In this document: positions 46,432 through 55,603 of the stretch, in pieces
How the letters are laid out: each line of letters starts with the position of its first letter
Numbering within the stretch: the stretch's first letter is position 1
DNA from: Paracoccaceae bacterium
Lineage (GTDB): Bacteria; Pseudomonadota; Alphaproteobacteria; Rhodobacterales; Rhodobacteraceae
Direction of reading: 5' to 3'
DNA length: 64,000 bases
NCBI GenBank assembly: GCA_902534325.1
Contig: CACAPQ010000001.1
Coordinates: 1 to 64,000 of the forward strand
Program-made: the position numbers and the translations under genes
The notes under the pieces: model-generated
What the model was told of the DNA's origin: nothing
The model's database searches: none
What the model saw: only the letters and a program-made list of their open reading frames with translations

Positions 46432-47757
46432 CTACTTTTCTGGTCCTAAAGCATTTAGGCCTGTCAGAATATCTATTGCATAGGCAAGCTGGTAATCAGC
46501 ATTCCGCAATTCTGCAGCTTTTTCCGCTTTGGCTCTGTCTTCTTCAATCTGTTGAATTTCATCTTCTGATAGGCTGTCATTAGAAAGCGAGCCTCTCAAA
46601 TCTGACTCTGATCTAAATTTAAACCTATCTTCCTCCTCGTCAGTTCGGCGGCGTGGTTGCTCAACGATTATGTTTGGAGTAACTCCAAGGTTCTGAATTG
46701 AACGACCCGATGGTGAGTAATATCTGGCTGTTGTAAGCCGCATGGCGCTTTGTTCGCGCAGCGGCATTACAGTTTGAACCGAACCTTTTCCAAAACTCTT
46801 TGTCCCTACAACAATTCCTCTTCTATGATCCTTTAAAGCTGCAGCCACAATTTCTGATGCTGACGCAGAACCGCCGTTAATCAGAACAACAATTGGTTTT
46901 CCTTTAATTAAGTCACCTGGTGTTGCATTATATCTGTCTCCGTCTTCAGGGTTTCTGCCTCTTGTAGAAACAATCTCACCCTTATCCAAGAAAGCATCCG
47001 ACACACGTATCGCCTGGGACAGCAAACCACCTGGATTGTTGCGTAAGTCAAGTACGACCCCATTTATATTTTCTAATCCACCTGCGCTGTCTAACTCTTT
47101 TCCTAATCCGTCTCGAATATTGTCAAATGTATTGTCATTAAATGTTGTTACTCGGATAACAACGCTTTTGCCTTCAGTGCGAACTCTCGCGGCTGTAAGT
47201 TTGATAAAGTCGCGTATTATAGTCACGTCGAAGGGTTCGTCTTCACCTTCCCGAGCGATTGTAATAATTATTTCAGAGCCAACTGGCCCACGCATGCGTT
47301 CTACAGCTTCATTGAGAGTTAAACCGAGCACACTTTCACCATCCACATGGGTTATAAAGTCTCCAGCCTCCACGCCTGCTTCATCAGCGGGAGTTCCATC
47401 AATTGGCGAGACGACTTTAACAAACCCCTCTTCCTGAGTAACCTCAATACCAAGGCCGCCAAATTCTCCACGAGTTTGTTCTCGCATTTTTTCAGCATCA
47501 ACAGGGGGAAGGTAACCTGAATGAGGGTCAAGTGAAGTAAGCATACCATTGATAGCGGCTTCAATTAATTCTTTTGCATCTACTTCCTCAACATACTCTG
47601 ATCTAATGCGGTCAAATATATCCCCAAATAAGTCGAGCTGTTCATAAACATCGGTTTTATCTGAATTATTTTCCGCCAAAACAGGGCCAGTAAACTTAAC
47701 AGCCGAAAAGATCCCTAAAGTTCCCCCTATAAATGCTGCTAAAATTATTTTTTTCAT
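46432..47757 (-). CDS. ctpA: C-terminal processing peptidase, S41 family
   Basis: The 441-residue protein begins with a signal or anchor (MKKIILAAFIGGTLGIFSAV). It has a PDZ domain (about 93-175, with GGLGIEVTQEEG) and the S41 core with VLDLRNNPGGLL (235-246). The catalytic Ser lies in GGSASASEI (295-303) and the Lys324 in SFGKGSVQTV. It cleaves C-termini of periplasmic proteins. An acidic, low-complexity tail (about 370-425) is typical of the family. It lies 15 bases after the EnvC-like gene. Confidence 0.94.
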   Translation of the reverse strand: MKKIILAAFIGGTLGIFSAVKFTGPVLAENNSDKTDVYEQLDLFGDIFDRIRSEYVEEVDAKELIEAAINGMLTSLDPHSGYLPPVDAEKMREQTRGEFGGLGIEVTQEEGFVKVVSPIDGTPADEAGVEAGDFITHVDGESVLGLTLNEAVERMRGPVGSEIIITIAREGEDEPFDVTIIRDFIKLTAARVRTEGKSVVIRVTTFNDNTFDNIRDGLGKELDSAGGLENINGVVLDLRNNPGGLLSQAIRVSDAFLDKGEIVSTRGRNPEDGDRYNATPGDLIKGKPIVVLINGGSASASEIVAAALKDHRRGIVVGTKSFGKGSVQTVMPLREQSAMRLTTARYYSPSGRSIQNLGVTPNIIVEQPRRRTDEEEDRFKFRSESDLRGSLSNDSLSEDEIQQIEEDRAKAEKAAELRNADYQLAYAIDILTGLNALGPEK

Positions 47758-47772
47758 ATTCCTGTCCCTTGT

Positions 47773-48915
47773 TTATTTAAACCAATCCAATGGATTTTCA
47801 GCCTTTGAACCAGATCTTACTTCTACATAAAGCGTTTCTGATAATTTCCCAGAGTAAAGATCAGCTTGAGTTTTGAAAATTTTGTCAACCTCATTCGATT
47901 TACTCGGCATTAACCCTAGGGGTGATAAAGCTGGAATAACTTGGCCGATCTCACCGTATAGAGTTCCCATCCCAGCAAAAACAAATAATAATCCGTTTTG
48001 CGGTTCCAAGATGGCTACATTTCCATAGTCTAGAAGAGGGCCTAAGTACCTAATAGTTGCTGCCGAAGGAGATATGACAAGAGCCCTTGGGTCAGTAGCT
48101 AGAATAATGCCAGATCGTTTTATTCCAGAAGCATCAGCTTCATTAAATTTGCGTAAAACCTTACCCCTTACCGGTAAGTTTAGATTTCCTTTTCTGTCAC
48201 TTACGGAAGGTAGGGAGAAAGAAGGTTCGTTGAGAGCTATTGATTGAACCGATGCGGCAAAAGTCTCCAGATCTTTAGAAGCTTTTATAAGGATTTCAAG
48301 TTTTTGAGGGTCAGTCGTGAAACGTTTTGGCAGGTCTTCTCGGTTAGCTATAGCACGCCCCAAATTACTATGAGCTTTCTGTAGTTCCAACAAGCCTTTA
48401 TGAAGAGAATCTTGCGCCTTAAATTGTGTCTCTGATAATTGTTTTAAAATCACAACCTGGTCTCTTAGTTGGTCAACATTTTCTTGTAATATTGGAACTA
48501 CATCAGAAATAATCATCCCGCTTCTTGCTGTTGCAAGTGGCCCGCTCGGATGAAGCATTTGACCAGCGATTGGCGTTTTTTGAACGGTGGCTAAAATCCC
48601 CAGTAACTGCATAATTTCATTTTCATTCTGATCTAATATATTTTGAACTTGGGACTGTTGCAAAGCTAAATCACGAACAGAAATCCTTAAAATAGCTAGA
48701 GTTTCCTCATAACCTTGAATGGCCTGGCTTAATGCCTTTATCCTTTTTTTTGCATTTTTTGCATTTTTAAGATTGGCAGTTGCTAGATCTAAAGCTTCAA
48801 TAGCAAAAATGGTTTCAAGCGCTTTTGAAGATTGAGCAACGACTAAGCTTGACCAAAAAAAACCACAAATGGTAATAAGTGATATTATCGTTTTATTTTT
48901 AATGTTCCTAATCAT
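47773..48915 (-). CDS. EnvC-like murein hydrolase activator (M23 degenerate)
   Basis: The 380-residue protein has a signal peptide (to about residue 27). A long predicted coiled coil follows (about 35-105, 125-200), then a LytM-like C-terminal domain (about 245-370). The usual metal ligands (His-x-x-x-Asp and His-x-His) are not visible: their places read KRSGIILAT and LLFVFAG. So it is probably an activator of cell-wall amidases rather than a peptidase, as for EnvC. It overlaps gpmI by 4 bases and precedes ctpA. Confidence 0.82.
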   Translation of the reverse strand: MIRNIKNKTIISLITICGFFWSSLVVAQSSKALETIFAIEALDLATANLKNAKNAKKRIKALSQAIQGYEETLAILRISVRDLALQQSQVQNILDQNENEIMQLLGILATVQKTPIAGQMLHPSGPLATARSGMIISDVVPILQENVDQLRDQVVILKQLSETQFKAQDSLHKGLLELQKAHSNLGRAIANREDLPKRFTTDPQKLEILIKASKDLETFAASVQSIALNEPSFSLPSVSDRKGNLNLPVRGKVLRKFNEADASGIKRSGIILATDPRALVISPSAATIRYLGPLLDYGNVAILEPQNGLLFVFAGMGTLYGEIGQVIPALSPLGLMPSKSNEVDKIFKTQADLYSGKLSETLYVEVRSGSKAENPLDWFK

Positions 48916-50426
48916 AATAATAAAGAACTTCCCGTCATTTCAGGTGGTGGTCTCAAACCCATAAGTTCTAAAATTGTCGGCGCAATATCGGATAGGCGAC
49001 CTCCATCAGATAAAGATATGTTTTTAGGTCCATTGAATAAAATGGCCGGCACTGGATTTAAAGTGTGAGATGTGTGAGGATTTCCAGTTAAAGGGTCAGT
49101 CATAACCTCACAATTACCATGATCAGCCGTTAAAAACAAAGTCCCATCTACTTTTTTCAGCGCATCCACCAAACTACCGATACCTTTATCGACTGCCTCG
49201 CAAGCCTCAATTGCCGCATCTAAATTCCCTGTATGCCCTACCATGTCTGGGTTAGCGTAATTAGTAACGATAAGGTCATACTTGTTTTCAATGGCGTCAA
49301 CCAAAGCCTCTGTAACTGCTTCGGAGGACATTTCGGGTTTTAAATCATATGTAGCTACTTTAGGAGAGCGAGGCATATTACGAGCTTCTCCAGTAAGAGG
49401 TTTTTCATTACCACCGTTTAAAAAAAATGTAACGTGTGGATATTTTTCAGTTTCAGCTAGTCGAAATTGCTTTTTATCTGCCAGAGAAACCCATTCTCCT
49501 AAAGTATTTTTAATTTTTGGTTTTGGATAGCAGATAGACATGAAAGTGTTGTGAACATCTGAATATTCAACCATTCCGAGTAAATTGGTTAGCTGGGGTC
49601 TATTATTAATTTTTAGTTCTAAAAATTTAGGATCACCAATTGCGCTTAAAATTTGCCTGGCTCGGTCGGCCCGGAAGTTTAAGCAGAAAAAGCCATCATT
49701 TTTTCTTATTCCCGAGTATTGGTTAATTACAGTTGGAAGAATAAATTCGTCTGAAACATCAGTTTCATATGCTTTCGTAATAGCCATTTCAATATTAGAT
49801 GTTTCTTGGTTACTATTGCCAAAAACTATTGCATTGTAAGCTAATTCCACACGTTCCCAGCGATTGTCGCGATCCATTGCATAGTAGCGGCCAATTACTG
49901 TTCCAACCTGAACTTTTTGACTTATAAGTGGATTTATTTCATTAACAAATTCTATTGCTGATTGCGGCGCGACATCTCGTCCGTCAGTAATGAGATGTAG
50001 GATTACGGGAACGTCATGAGAATGAAATAGTCGAATTGATGCAATCAAATGATTAATGTGTCCATGTACACCACCATTTGAAAATAAGCCCATCAAGTGG
50101 GCGCGACCATTACTGTCCTTTATATCGCGGATATGATTAAGAAGAGCCTCATTTTTAAAAAAATTCTTATTTTCTATTTCTAGATCTATTTGACCTAAAT
50201 CCATTGAGATTATTCTGCCGGCACCAATATTCATGTGCCCCACTTCTGAGTTGCCCATTTGGCCTTTAGGCAACCCAACATCTAATCCATGGGTTAAAAG
50301 TGTCGTTTTTGGGCAAGTTTCCCATAAATGATCAAAGTTGGGTGTTTTTGCTAAAACTGGAGCATTGCTACTCGTATCTTTGGATAATCCCCATCCATCC
50401 AAGATGCATAAAACTACAGGCGGCAT
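48912..50426 (-). CDS. gpmI: 2,3-bisphosphoglycerate-independent phosphoglycerate mutase
   Basis: The 504 residues have VVLCILDGWGLS (4-15), the Mn-binding Ser in QMGNSEVGHMNIGAG (about 56-70), DGRDVAPQSA near 152 and TADHGNCEVM near 435, all GpmI signatures. It interconverts 3- and 2-phosphoglycerate in glycolysis using two Mn ions. It is followed by the EnvC-like gene with a 4-base overlap, and the small lipoprotein gene lies 80 bases upstream. Confidence 0.95.
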   Translation of the reverse strand: MPPVVLCILDGWGLSKDTSSNAPVLAKTPNFDHLWETCPKTTLLTHGLDVGLPKGQMGNSEVGHMNIGAGRIISMDLGQIDLEIENKNFFKNEALLNHIRDIKDSNGRAHLMGLFSNGGVHGHINHLIASIRLFHSHDVPVILHLITDGRDVAPQSAIEFVNEINPLISQKVQVGTVIGRYYAMDRDNRWERVELAYNAIVFGNSNQETSNIEMAITKAYETDVSDEFILPTVINQYSGIRKNDGFFCLNFRADRARQILSAIGDPKFLELKINNRPQLTNLLGMVEYSDVHNTFMSICYPKPKIKNTLGEWVSLADKKQFRLAETEKYPHVTFFLNGGNEKPLTGEARNMPRSPKVATYDLKPEMSSEAVTEALVDAIENKYDLIVTNYANPDMVGHTGNLDAAIEACEAVDKGIGSLVDALKKVDGTLFLTADHGNCEVMTDPLTGNPHTSHTLNPVPAILFNGPKNISLSDGGRLSDIAPTILELMGLRPPPEMTGSSLLL

Positions 50427-50506
50427 TAAATTTTTACCCTAACAAATAAGTCATTGGTCTTTTGAGGCAGTTAAAAGTCTTCTCAACCTTACCATTTTAT
50501 ATTTTT

Positions 50507-50581
50507 TTACATAAAGGGCACAAATGGCACGTCGCATGCTGTCAAAGTTAAGGTTATTAGAATCAGAAATAAGTTACGCAT
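50507..50581 (-). CDS. Small lipoprotein of 24 residues
   Basis: ATG at 50581 lies 3 bases after the rlmH stop, with an AGGGAG ribosome site in the rlmH end 6 bases before it. The product is MRNLFLILITLTLTACDVPF followed by VPFM. It has a positively charged start, a hydrophobic core and a lipobox LTAC with an Asp after the Cys, so it fits a lipid-anchored peptide of only about nine mature residues. I recall similar ...CDVPFVP... tails in Rhodobacterales at this place. The role is unknown. Confidence 0.7.
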   Translation of the reverse strand: MRNLFLILITLTLTACDVPFVPFM

Positions 50582-50584
50582 TGG

Positions 50585-51055
50585 TTACTCCCTATGATAT
50601 GGACTTCCAGCAAGGATAGTTGCTGATCTATATAATTGCTCAGCGATCATGACACGGGCCAGCATATGTGGCCAGACCATTTTTCCAAATGAGATCTTTA
50701 AATTGGCTTTATCAAGTAAACTTTTGTCTAGGCCATCAGCCCCACCAATGACGATATGGCAATATCCAACGCCATCTGCTGCCCAGCCTGAAAGATATTT
50801 GGTGAACTCTTTTGATGATAAAACAACTCCTCTTTCATCAAGGGCAATTATTTTTGAGTTTCTCTGAAAGCTTTTCATTAATAATTTGGCTTCAGATGGG
50901 GGTCCACCACCTTTTTTACCTTCAATTTCAACAATCGAATTTAATGAAAGCCCAAAAGGTTTTGAGAGCTTAGAAAATCTAGATAAATAGTCATCTATCA
51001 GTTCTTTTTCTGGTGAATTTCGAAGTCGCCCAATCGCGCTTATTGAAATTTTCAT
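50585..51055 (-). CDS. rlmH: 23S rRNA pseudouridine-1915 N3-methyltransferase
   Basis: The 156 residues show the SPOUT knot of RlmH: KIIALDERGVVLSSKEF (about 71-87), HIVIGGADGLDKSLLDKA (about 99-116) and the C-terminal SPYHRE. It methylates the pseudouridine of helix 69 in the large subunit. Its 3' end contains the ribosome site of the small lipoprotein gene. It is 15 bases after rsfS. Confidence 0.95.
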   Translation of the reverse strand: MKISISAIGRLRNSPEKELIDDYLSRFSKLSKPFGLSLNSIVEIEGKKGGGPPSEAKLLMKSFQRNSKIIALDERGVVLSSKEFTKYLSGWAADGVGYCHIVIGGADGLDKSLLDKANLKISFGKMVWPHMLARVMIAEQLYRSATILAGSPYHRE

Positions 51056-51070
51056 AAAGAACTTTCTGAC

Positions 51071-51466
51071 TTATTTACTGATAGGTTGCCACATTTTTTC
51101 TAATTGATAAAATTCTCGAACTTCTGGCCTGAATACATGCACTATTACATCACCTGTATCAATTAAAACCCAGTCTCCTGCACCTTTGCCCTCAACTTTG
51201 CTGGAGCGACCTAAATCCTGCTTTATTTTATCCACAAGCTTTTCAGAAATAGCGGAAACCTGTCGAGAAGACCTACCTGAGGCAATAATCATGTAATCGC
51301 CAATTGTAGACTTCCCGCGCAGATCAATCTGCACAATGTCTTCTGCTTTGTCATTTTCTAGTGAGGTTAGAATTCGAGCCAACAGCAATTCGCTTGTTTT
51401 CTCTTCGGCTGACTTGTCAGTCGCCGGCTGAATCACAGAGTTAACTGCGTCAACAGTAAGTGTCAG
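51071..51466 (-). CDS. rsfS: Ribosomal silencing factor RsfS, probable non-AUG start
   Basis: RsfS binds L14 and blocks subunit joining when nutrients run low. The core EDIVQIDLRGKSTIGDYMII, SGRSSRQVSAISEKL, GDWVLIDTGDVIVHVF and VREFYQLEKMW is classical. No in-frame ATG exists. GTG 51436 has no ribosome site. Upstream, AGGAGGG (51480-51474) is 4 bases before an in-frame ATT (51469) and 7 before an in-frame CTG (51466). I therefore place the start at CTG 51466, giving 131 residues. If GTG is used, it ends at 51436. It is first in the minus-strand operon. Confidence 0.9.
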   Translation of the reverse strand: MTLTVDAVNSVIQPATDKSAEEKTSELLLARILTSLENDKAEDIVQIDLRGKSTIGDYMIIASGRSSRQVSAISEKLVDKIKQDLGRSSKVEGKGAGDWVLIDTGDVIVHVFRPEVREFYQLEKMWQPISK

Positions 51467-51473
51467 AATATTG

Positions 51474-51480
51474 CCCTCCT
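51474..51480 (-). promoter_or_regulatory. Strong ribosome site of rsfS pointing to a non-AUG start
   Basis: Read on the minus strand, AGGAGGG sits 4 bases before an in-frame ATT and 7 before an in-frame CTG. The next usable GTG is 30 bases farther on and lacks any ribosome site. Confidence 0.6.
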
Positions 51481-51606
51481 CATGTATATTTATCGTTTTA
51501 CCTTGCTCTTTTTTAACATGCGTTCAATTAAGTCGTCAACGAAGACGTTTTAATATTTAAACTTTACTGACTTGATAGTTGTTTATTAAAGGCTTAATCA
51601 GCATAT

Positions 51607-51693
51607 ATGACACTAATTTTTGATATCGATGACCGTGCTCGATTGCCTTGGCGCTTTTTTAAGGCTTTACAATCTATGGGTCATTATAATTAA
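51607..51693 (+). CDS. 28-residue ORF upstream of leuC
   Basis: ATG 51607 to TAA 51691-51693 reads [20 protein letters not shown] and then LQSMGHYN. The acidic-then-basic composition is protein-like. It lies 53 bases before leuC on the same strand. It has three Leu codons (CTA, TTG, TTA) that are not clustered, so it is not a standard leucine attenuator. No clear ribosome site was seen. Confidence 0.3.
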   Translation: MTLIFDIDDRARLPWRFFKALQSMGHYN

Positions 51694-51746
51694 GAGTACT
51701 GATTGCCAACCTACCAGTTTTAACTTTCAGCACACTGGAGAGTAAT

Positions 51747-53153
51747 ATGACCACTCCTAAAACACTTTATGATAAAATCTGGGATGCACATGTGGCTCAT
51801 GAGGCAGATGATGGAACTTGCCTATTATACATCGATCGCCATCTTGTTCATGAGGTAACCAGCCCACAGGCTTTTGAAGGGTTGAGAATGTCTGGCCGCG
51901 GGGTTCGTGCGCCGAACAAAACAATTGCTGTTCCAGATCACAATGTTCCAACAACTATTGATAGGGAGGGCGGTATAGATAATGAGGAAAGCCGTATTCA
52001 AGTTGAAGCACTTGACAAAAATGCACGAGAATTTGGGGTTCATTATTATCCTGTATCTGATATCCGCCAAGGAATTGTTCACATAGTTGGGCCTGAACAA
52101 GGTTGGACATTACCTGGTATGACGGTTGTCTGCGGTGATAGTCATACTGCAACCCATGGCGCTTTTGGAGCTTTGGCACATGGGATTGGGACATCCGAAG
52201 TTGAACATGTTTTAGCAACTCAAACCTTAATTCAGAAGAAATCAAAAAATATGAAGGTTGAAATTAAGGGTAAATTGCGTTCTGGGGTTACAGCTAAGGA
52301 TATTACGCTTTCGGTCATAGGTGCAACGGGAACTGCCGGGGGCACAGGGTACGTTATTGAGTACTGTGGAGAAGCTATTCGAGATCTTTCAATGGAAGGT
52401 AGGATGACTGTTTGCAATATGGCAATTGAAGGAGGTGCTCGTGCCGGTTTGATTGCACCTGATGAAAAAACTTTCGAATATTGTAAAGGTCGTCCACACG
52501 CTCCTAAAGGAGCAGCTTGGGAACAAGCGGAGGAGTATTGGAAGACGCTATTCACGGATGAGAGCGCCTATTTTGATAAAGTAATAGAAATAAATGGTGA
52601 GGATATCGCTCCAGTTGTTACATGGGGAACTTCCCCGGAAGATGTGCTTCCAATTACTGAAATCGTTCCAGCTCCAGAAAACTTCCAAGGCGGTAAGATA
52701 GAGGCCGTGAAAAGATCCCTTGATTATATGGGGCTTACTGCTGGGCAAAAATTGACAGATATACAAATTGATACGGTCTTTATTGGTTCATGTACAAATG
52801 GCCGTATAGAAGATCTGCGTGCTGCTGCAAAAATCCTCGAAGGCAAAAAAGTAAAAGACGGGCTGCGAGCTATGGTGGTCCCCGGGTCAGGTCTCGTGCG
52901 AGCCCAGGCTGAAGAGGAGGGGTTGGCTGATATATTCAAGCAAGCAGGTTTTGAATGGCGTTTGGCTGGTTGTTCGATGTGCTTGGCAATGAACCCAGAC
53001 CAATTGAGTGAAGGTGAGCGGTGTGCTTCAACTTCAAACCGTAACTTTGAGGGCCGTCAAGGCTATAAAGGGCGTACGCATTTGGTATCGCCAGCCATGG
53101 CAGCAGCGGCAGCGGTCACAGGACACTTAACGGATGTACGGGAGATGATTTGA
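51747..53153 (+). CDS. leuC: 3-isopropylmalate dehydratase large subunit
   Basis: The 468-residue aconitase-family subunit carries the 4Fe-4S ligands in [13 protein letters not shown] (about 346-358) and [12 protein letters not shown] (about 407-418), plus [20 protein letters not shown] (about 131-150). With LeuD it isomerises 2-isopropylmalate to 3-isopropylmalate in leucine synthesis. GGAGAG precedes the ATG. It overlaps leuD by one base (TGATG). The 280-base region upstream contains the 28-residue ORF and the divergent rsfS start. Confidence 0.97.
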   Translation: MTTPKTLYDKIWDAHVAHEADDGTCLLYIDRHLVHEVTSPQAFEGLRMSGRGVRAPNKTIAVPDHNVPTTIDREGGIDNEESRIQVEALDKNAREFGVHYYPVSDIRQGIVHIVGPEQGWTLPGMTVVCGDSHTATHGAFGALAHGIGTSEVEHVLATQTLIQKKSKNMKVEIKGKLRSGVTAKDITLSVIGATGTAGGTGYVIEYCGEAIRDLSMEGRMTVCNMAIEGGARAGLIAPDEKTFEYCKGRPHAPKGAAWEQAEEYWKTLFTDESAYFDKVIEINGEDIAPVVTWGTSPEDVLPITEIVPAPENFQGGKIEAVKRSLDYMGLTAGQKLTDIQIDTVFIGSCTNGRIEDLRAAAKILEGKKVKDGLRAMVVPGSGLVRAQAEEEGLADIFKQAGFEWRLAGCSMCLAMNPDQLSEGERCASTSNRNFEGRQGYKGRTHLVSPAMAAAAAVTGHLTDVREMI

Positions 53154-53758
53154 TGCAAAAGTTTGAAAAATTTAGTGGTATTGCCGCGCCAATGCCCTTG
53201 GTAAATATCGACACGGATATGATAATTCCAAAGCAATTTTTAAAAACTATAAAGCGTTCAGGCCTAGGCGTTAATGCATTTGCAGAAATGCGTTATAACT
53301 CGGATGGATCAGAAGTTGAAGATTTTGTTCTGAATAAAACAGCATATAGGGAATCCAGTATTTTAATTGCTGGCGATAATTTTGGCTGCGGTTCTTCTCG
53401 CGAACATGCGCCGTGGGCTTTATCTGATTTTGGGATCAAAGTTGTTGTGTCTACATCTTTTGCGGACATCTTTTTTAACAACTGTTTTAAAAATGGAATG
53501 TTGCCTATTATTCTGCCGGCAGAACAAGTTGAAATTTTAATGAATGATTCAAAAAAAGGATCGAATGCCCGAATAGAAGTAGATCTAGAAGCTCAAACGA
53601 TAACATCTTCAGATGGGGACATTTTTTCATTTGAGGTCGATCCATTTAAGAAACACTGCTTACTTAATGGCTTGGATGATATTGGTTTAACGATGGAAAA
53701 ATCATCTAATATAGAAGCCTTTGAAAGGAAATTAGAGATTGAACAGCCTTGGTTATGA
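53153..53758 (+). CDS. leuD: 3-isopropylmalate dehydratase small subunit
   Basis: From ATG 53153 the 201-residue subunit has [20 protein letters not shown] at the N-terminus and the swivelling-domain active loop [16 protein letters not shown] (about 76-91), with [19 protein letters not shown] after it. It pairs with LeuC. A TTG three bases upstream gives one more Met, but the ATG overlapping the leuC stop (TGATG) is the natural start. It has the same operon as leuC and leuB. Confidence 0.96.
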   Translation: MQKFEKFSGIAAPMPLVNIDTDMIIPKQFLKTIKRSGLGVNAFAEMRYNSDGSEVEDFVLNKTAYRESSILIAGDNFGCGSSREHAPWALSDFGIKVVVSTSFADIFFNNCFKNGMLPIILPAEQVEILMNDSKKGSNARIEVDLEAQTITSSDGDIFSFEVDPFKKHCLLNGLDDIGLTMEKSSNIEAFERKLEIEQPWL

Positions 53759-53854
53759 TCGAAGCAATCTTTGAGCAAGCGTTATATTTGATTTAACACA
53801 AATCAAAAAAATATATCGTAACTTCCGACTTAAATATTTGTAAGGACACTTAAA

Positions 53855-54961
53855 ATGACTAAACCCTCCATTCTCATTTTGCCGGGTGATGGAATCGGCC
53901 CTGAAGTAATGAAAGAAGTTCGTAAGGTTATTGATTGGTATGGCACAAACTTAGGTCTAGCTTTTGATGTCTCCGAGGATCTTGTTGGTGGGGTTGCATA
54001 TGATGCTCATGGTACGCCGTTGCATGACTCTACTTTAACGAAAGCTCAAGAAGTCGACGCAGTATTGTTGGGTGCGGTTGGTGGGCCTGACTATGATAAT
54101 TTAGATTTTAATGTAAAACCTGAACGCGGATTGCTACGACTACGCAAAGAAATGGATTTGTTTGCAAACTTGCGACCAGCTCAGTGCTTTAACGCTCTTG
54201 CGGAGTTTTCGTCATTGAAAACAGAAGTTGTGTCTGGACTCGATATCATGATAGTTCGCGAGCTTACCTCAGGAATTTATTTCGGTGAACCGCGTGGCAT
54301 TATTGAAGAGGGTAACGAACGCATTGGTATAAACACCCAAAGATACACAGAAAGTGAAATTGATCGTGTTGCGCGGTCGGCATTCGAACTTGCAAGACGG
54401 CGAGGCAATAAAGTCTGCTCAATGGAAAAAGCAAATGTAATGGAATCGGGTGTTCTTTGGCGTGAGGTTGTTCAGAAAGTCCATGATGAAGATTACCGGG
54501 ATGTGGAACTTTCCCATATGTATGCTGATGCGGGAGCTATGCAGTTATGCCGTTGGCCGAAACAATTTGATGTTATTGTAACTGACAACTTGTTTGGTGA
54601 TCTATTATCTGATGCTGCAGCAATGTTGACGGGCTCATTAGGGATGCTGCCCTCAGCATCTCTAGGGACTCCAATGGCTAATGGTCGACCTAAGGCTTTG
54701 TATGAACCAGTTCATGGATCGGCGCCAGACATTGCTGGCGAAGGTAAAGCAAATCCTATTGCTTGTATTTTAAGTTTTGCAATGGCGCTCAGATACTCTT
54801 TTGATGAAGGTAAAGAAGCCGATCGTTTGGAAGCTGCCGTTGAAAGTGTTCTTGCAGATGGTTTTCGAACGGCTGATTTGCTTGGTGAAAAGGGAGTTGA
54901 CCCTGTGACGACACAGCAAATGGGCGATGCTATTTTGGCGGCTCTAAATTCTACTTTGTAG
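53855..54961 (+). CDS. leuB: 3-isopropylmalate dehydrogenase
   Basis: The 368-residue enzyme has [20 protein letters not shown] (6-25), the [20 protein letters not shown] stretch near 91-110, catalytic Tyr in [14 protein letters not shown] and the NAD motif [16 protein letters not shown] (about 288-303). It oxidatively decarboxylates 3-isopropylmalate to the precursor of leucine. A 96-base gap separates it from leuD. Its own ribosome site TAAGGACA is near ATG 53855. Confidence 0.96.
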   Translation: MTKPSILILPGDGIGPEVMKEVRKVIDWYGTNLGLAFDVSEDLVGGVAYDAHGTPLHDSTLTKAQEVDAVLLGAVGGPDYDNLDFNVKPERGLLRLRKEMDLFANLRPAQCFNALAEFSSLKTEVVSGLDIMIVRELTSGIYFGEPRGIIEEGNERIGINTQRYTESEIDRVARSAFELARRRGNKVCSMEKANVMESGVLWREVVQKVHDEDYRDVELSHMYADAGAMQLCRWPKQFDVIVTDNLFGDLLSDAAAMLTGSLGMLPSASLGTPMANGRPKALYEPVHGSAPDIAGEGKANPIACILSFAMALRYSFDEGKEADRLEAAVESVLADGFRTADLLGEKGVDPVTTQQMGDAILAALNSTL

Positions 54962-55006
54962 AGGTCTGAAAAGTACTTAGTGAAAATAAACTGATGACTT
55001 GAGATA

Positions 55007-55603
55007 ATGAAAACAGCACTCTTGGTAATAGATGTTCAAAATGATTTCTGCCCAGCTGGAGCATTAGCAGTGGCAGGTGGTAACGAGATTGTCTCTGATA
55101 TCAATCAGGAAATGAAAAGATATGATTGTATCGTTCTTACTCAAGATTGGCATCCGAAAGGGCATTCGTCCTTCGCAATAAGTCACCAGGGCAAAAACCC
55201 ACTTGATGTGGTTAAAATGCCTTATGGCGACCAAGTTTTATGGCCCGAACATTGTATTCAAGGTAGTAAGGGAGCTGAGTTCCATTGTAAATTAGATACA
55301 GACCGAGCCAGTGCAGTAATAAGAAAAGGTTCGAACCCACTGATAGATAGCTACTCTGCGTTCTTTGAAAATGACCGAAGAACTACAACTGGTCTAGATG
55401 GGTATTTCAAAACGCTTGGAATAAAAGAAATTTATTTGGTTGGCTTAGCCACTGATTTCTGTGTAAATTATTCTGCGCAAGATGCTGCTAAGTTAGGATA
55501 TACAGTTTCTGTTTTTGAAGGGATGTGTAGAGCCATAGACCTAAATGGATCTCTTGAGCTAGCGAGAAATGAGATGCGTGACTGTGGAGTGGAGTTAATT
55601 TAA
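55007..55603 (+). CDS. pncA: Nicotinamidase (PncA-like)
   Basis: The 198 residues have LLVIDVQNDFCPAGALAV (5-22, catalytic D9), DWHP (metal D47 and H49), PEHCIQG with H82, K107, and GLATDFCVNYSA with nucleophile C152. It hydrolyses nicotinamide to nicotinate and ammonia in NAD salvage. The last base of its stop is the first base of the next gene's ATG (TAATG), so it is coupled to pncB, which takes the nicotinate. Confidence 0.93.
   Translation: MKTALLVIDVQNDFCPAGALAVAGGNEIVSDINQEMKRYDCIVLTQDWHPKGHSSFAISHQGKNPLDVVKMPYGDQVLWPEHCIQGSKGAEFHCKLDTDRASAVIRKGSNPLIDSYSAFFENDRRTTTGLDGYFKTLGIKEIYLVGLATDFCVNYSAQDAAKLGYTVSVFEGMCRAIDLNGSLELARNEMRDCGVELI

Noticed and set aside
51607-51746. Leucine attenuator before leuC
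   Set aside because: No cluster of Leu codons, and no terminator hairpin with T-run before the leuC ATG.
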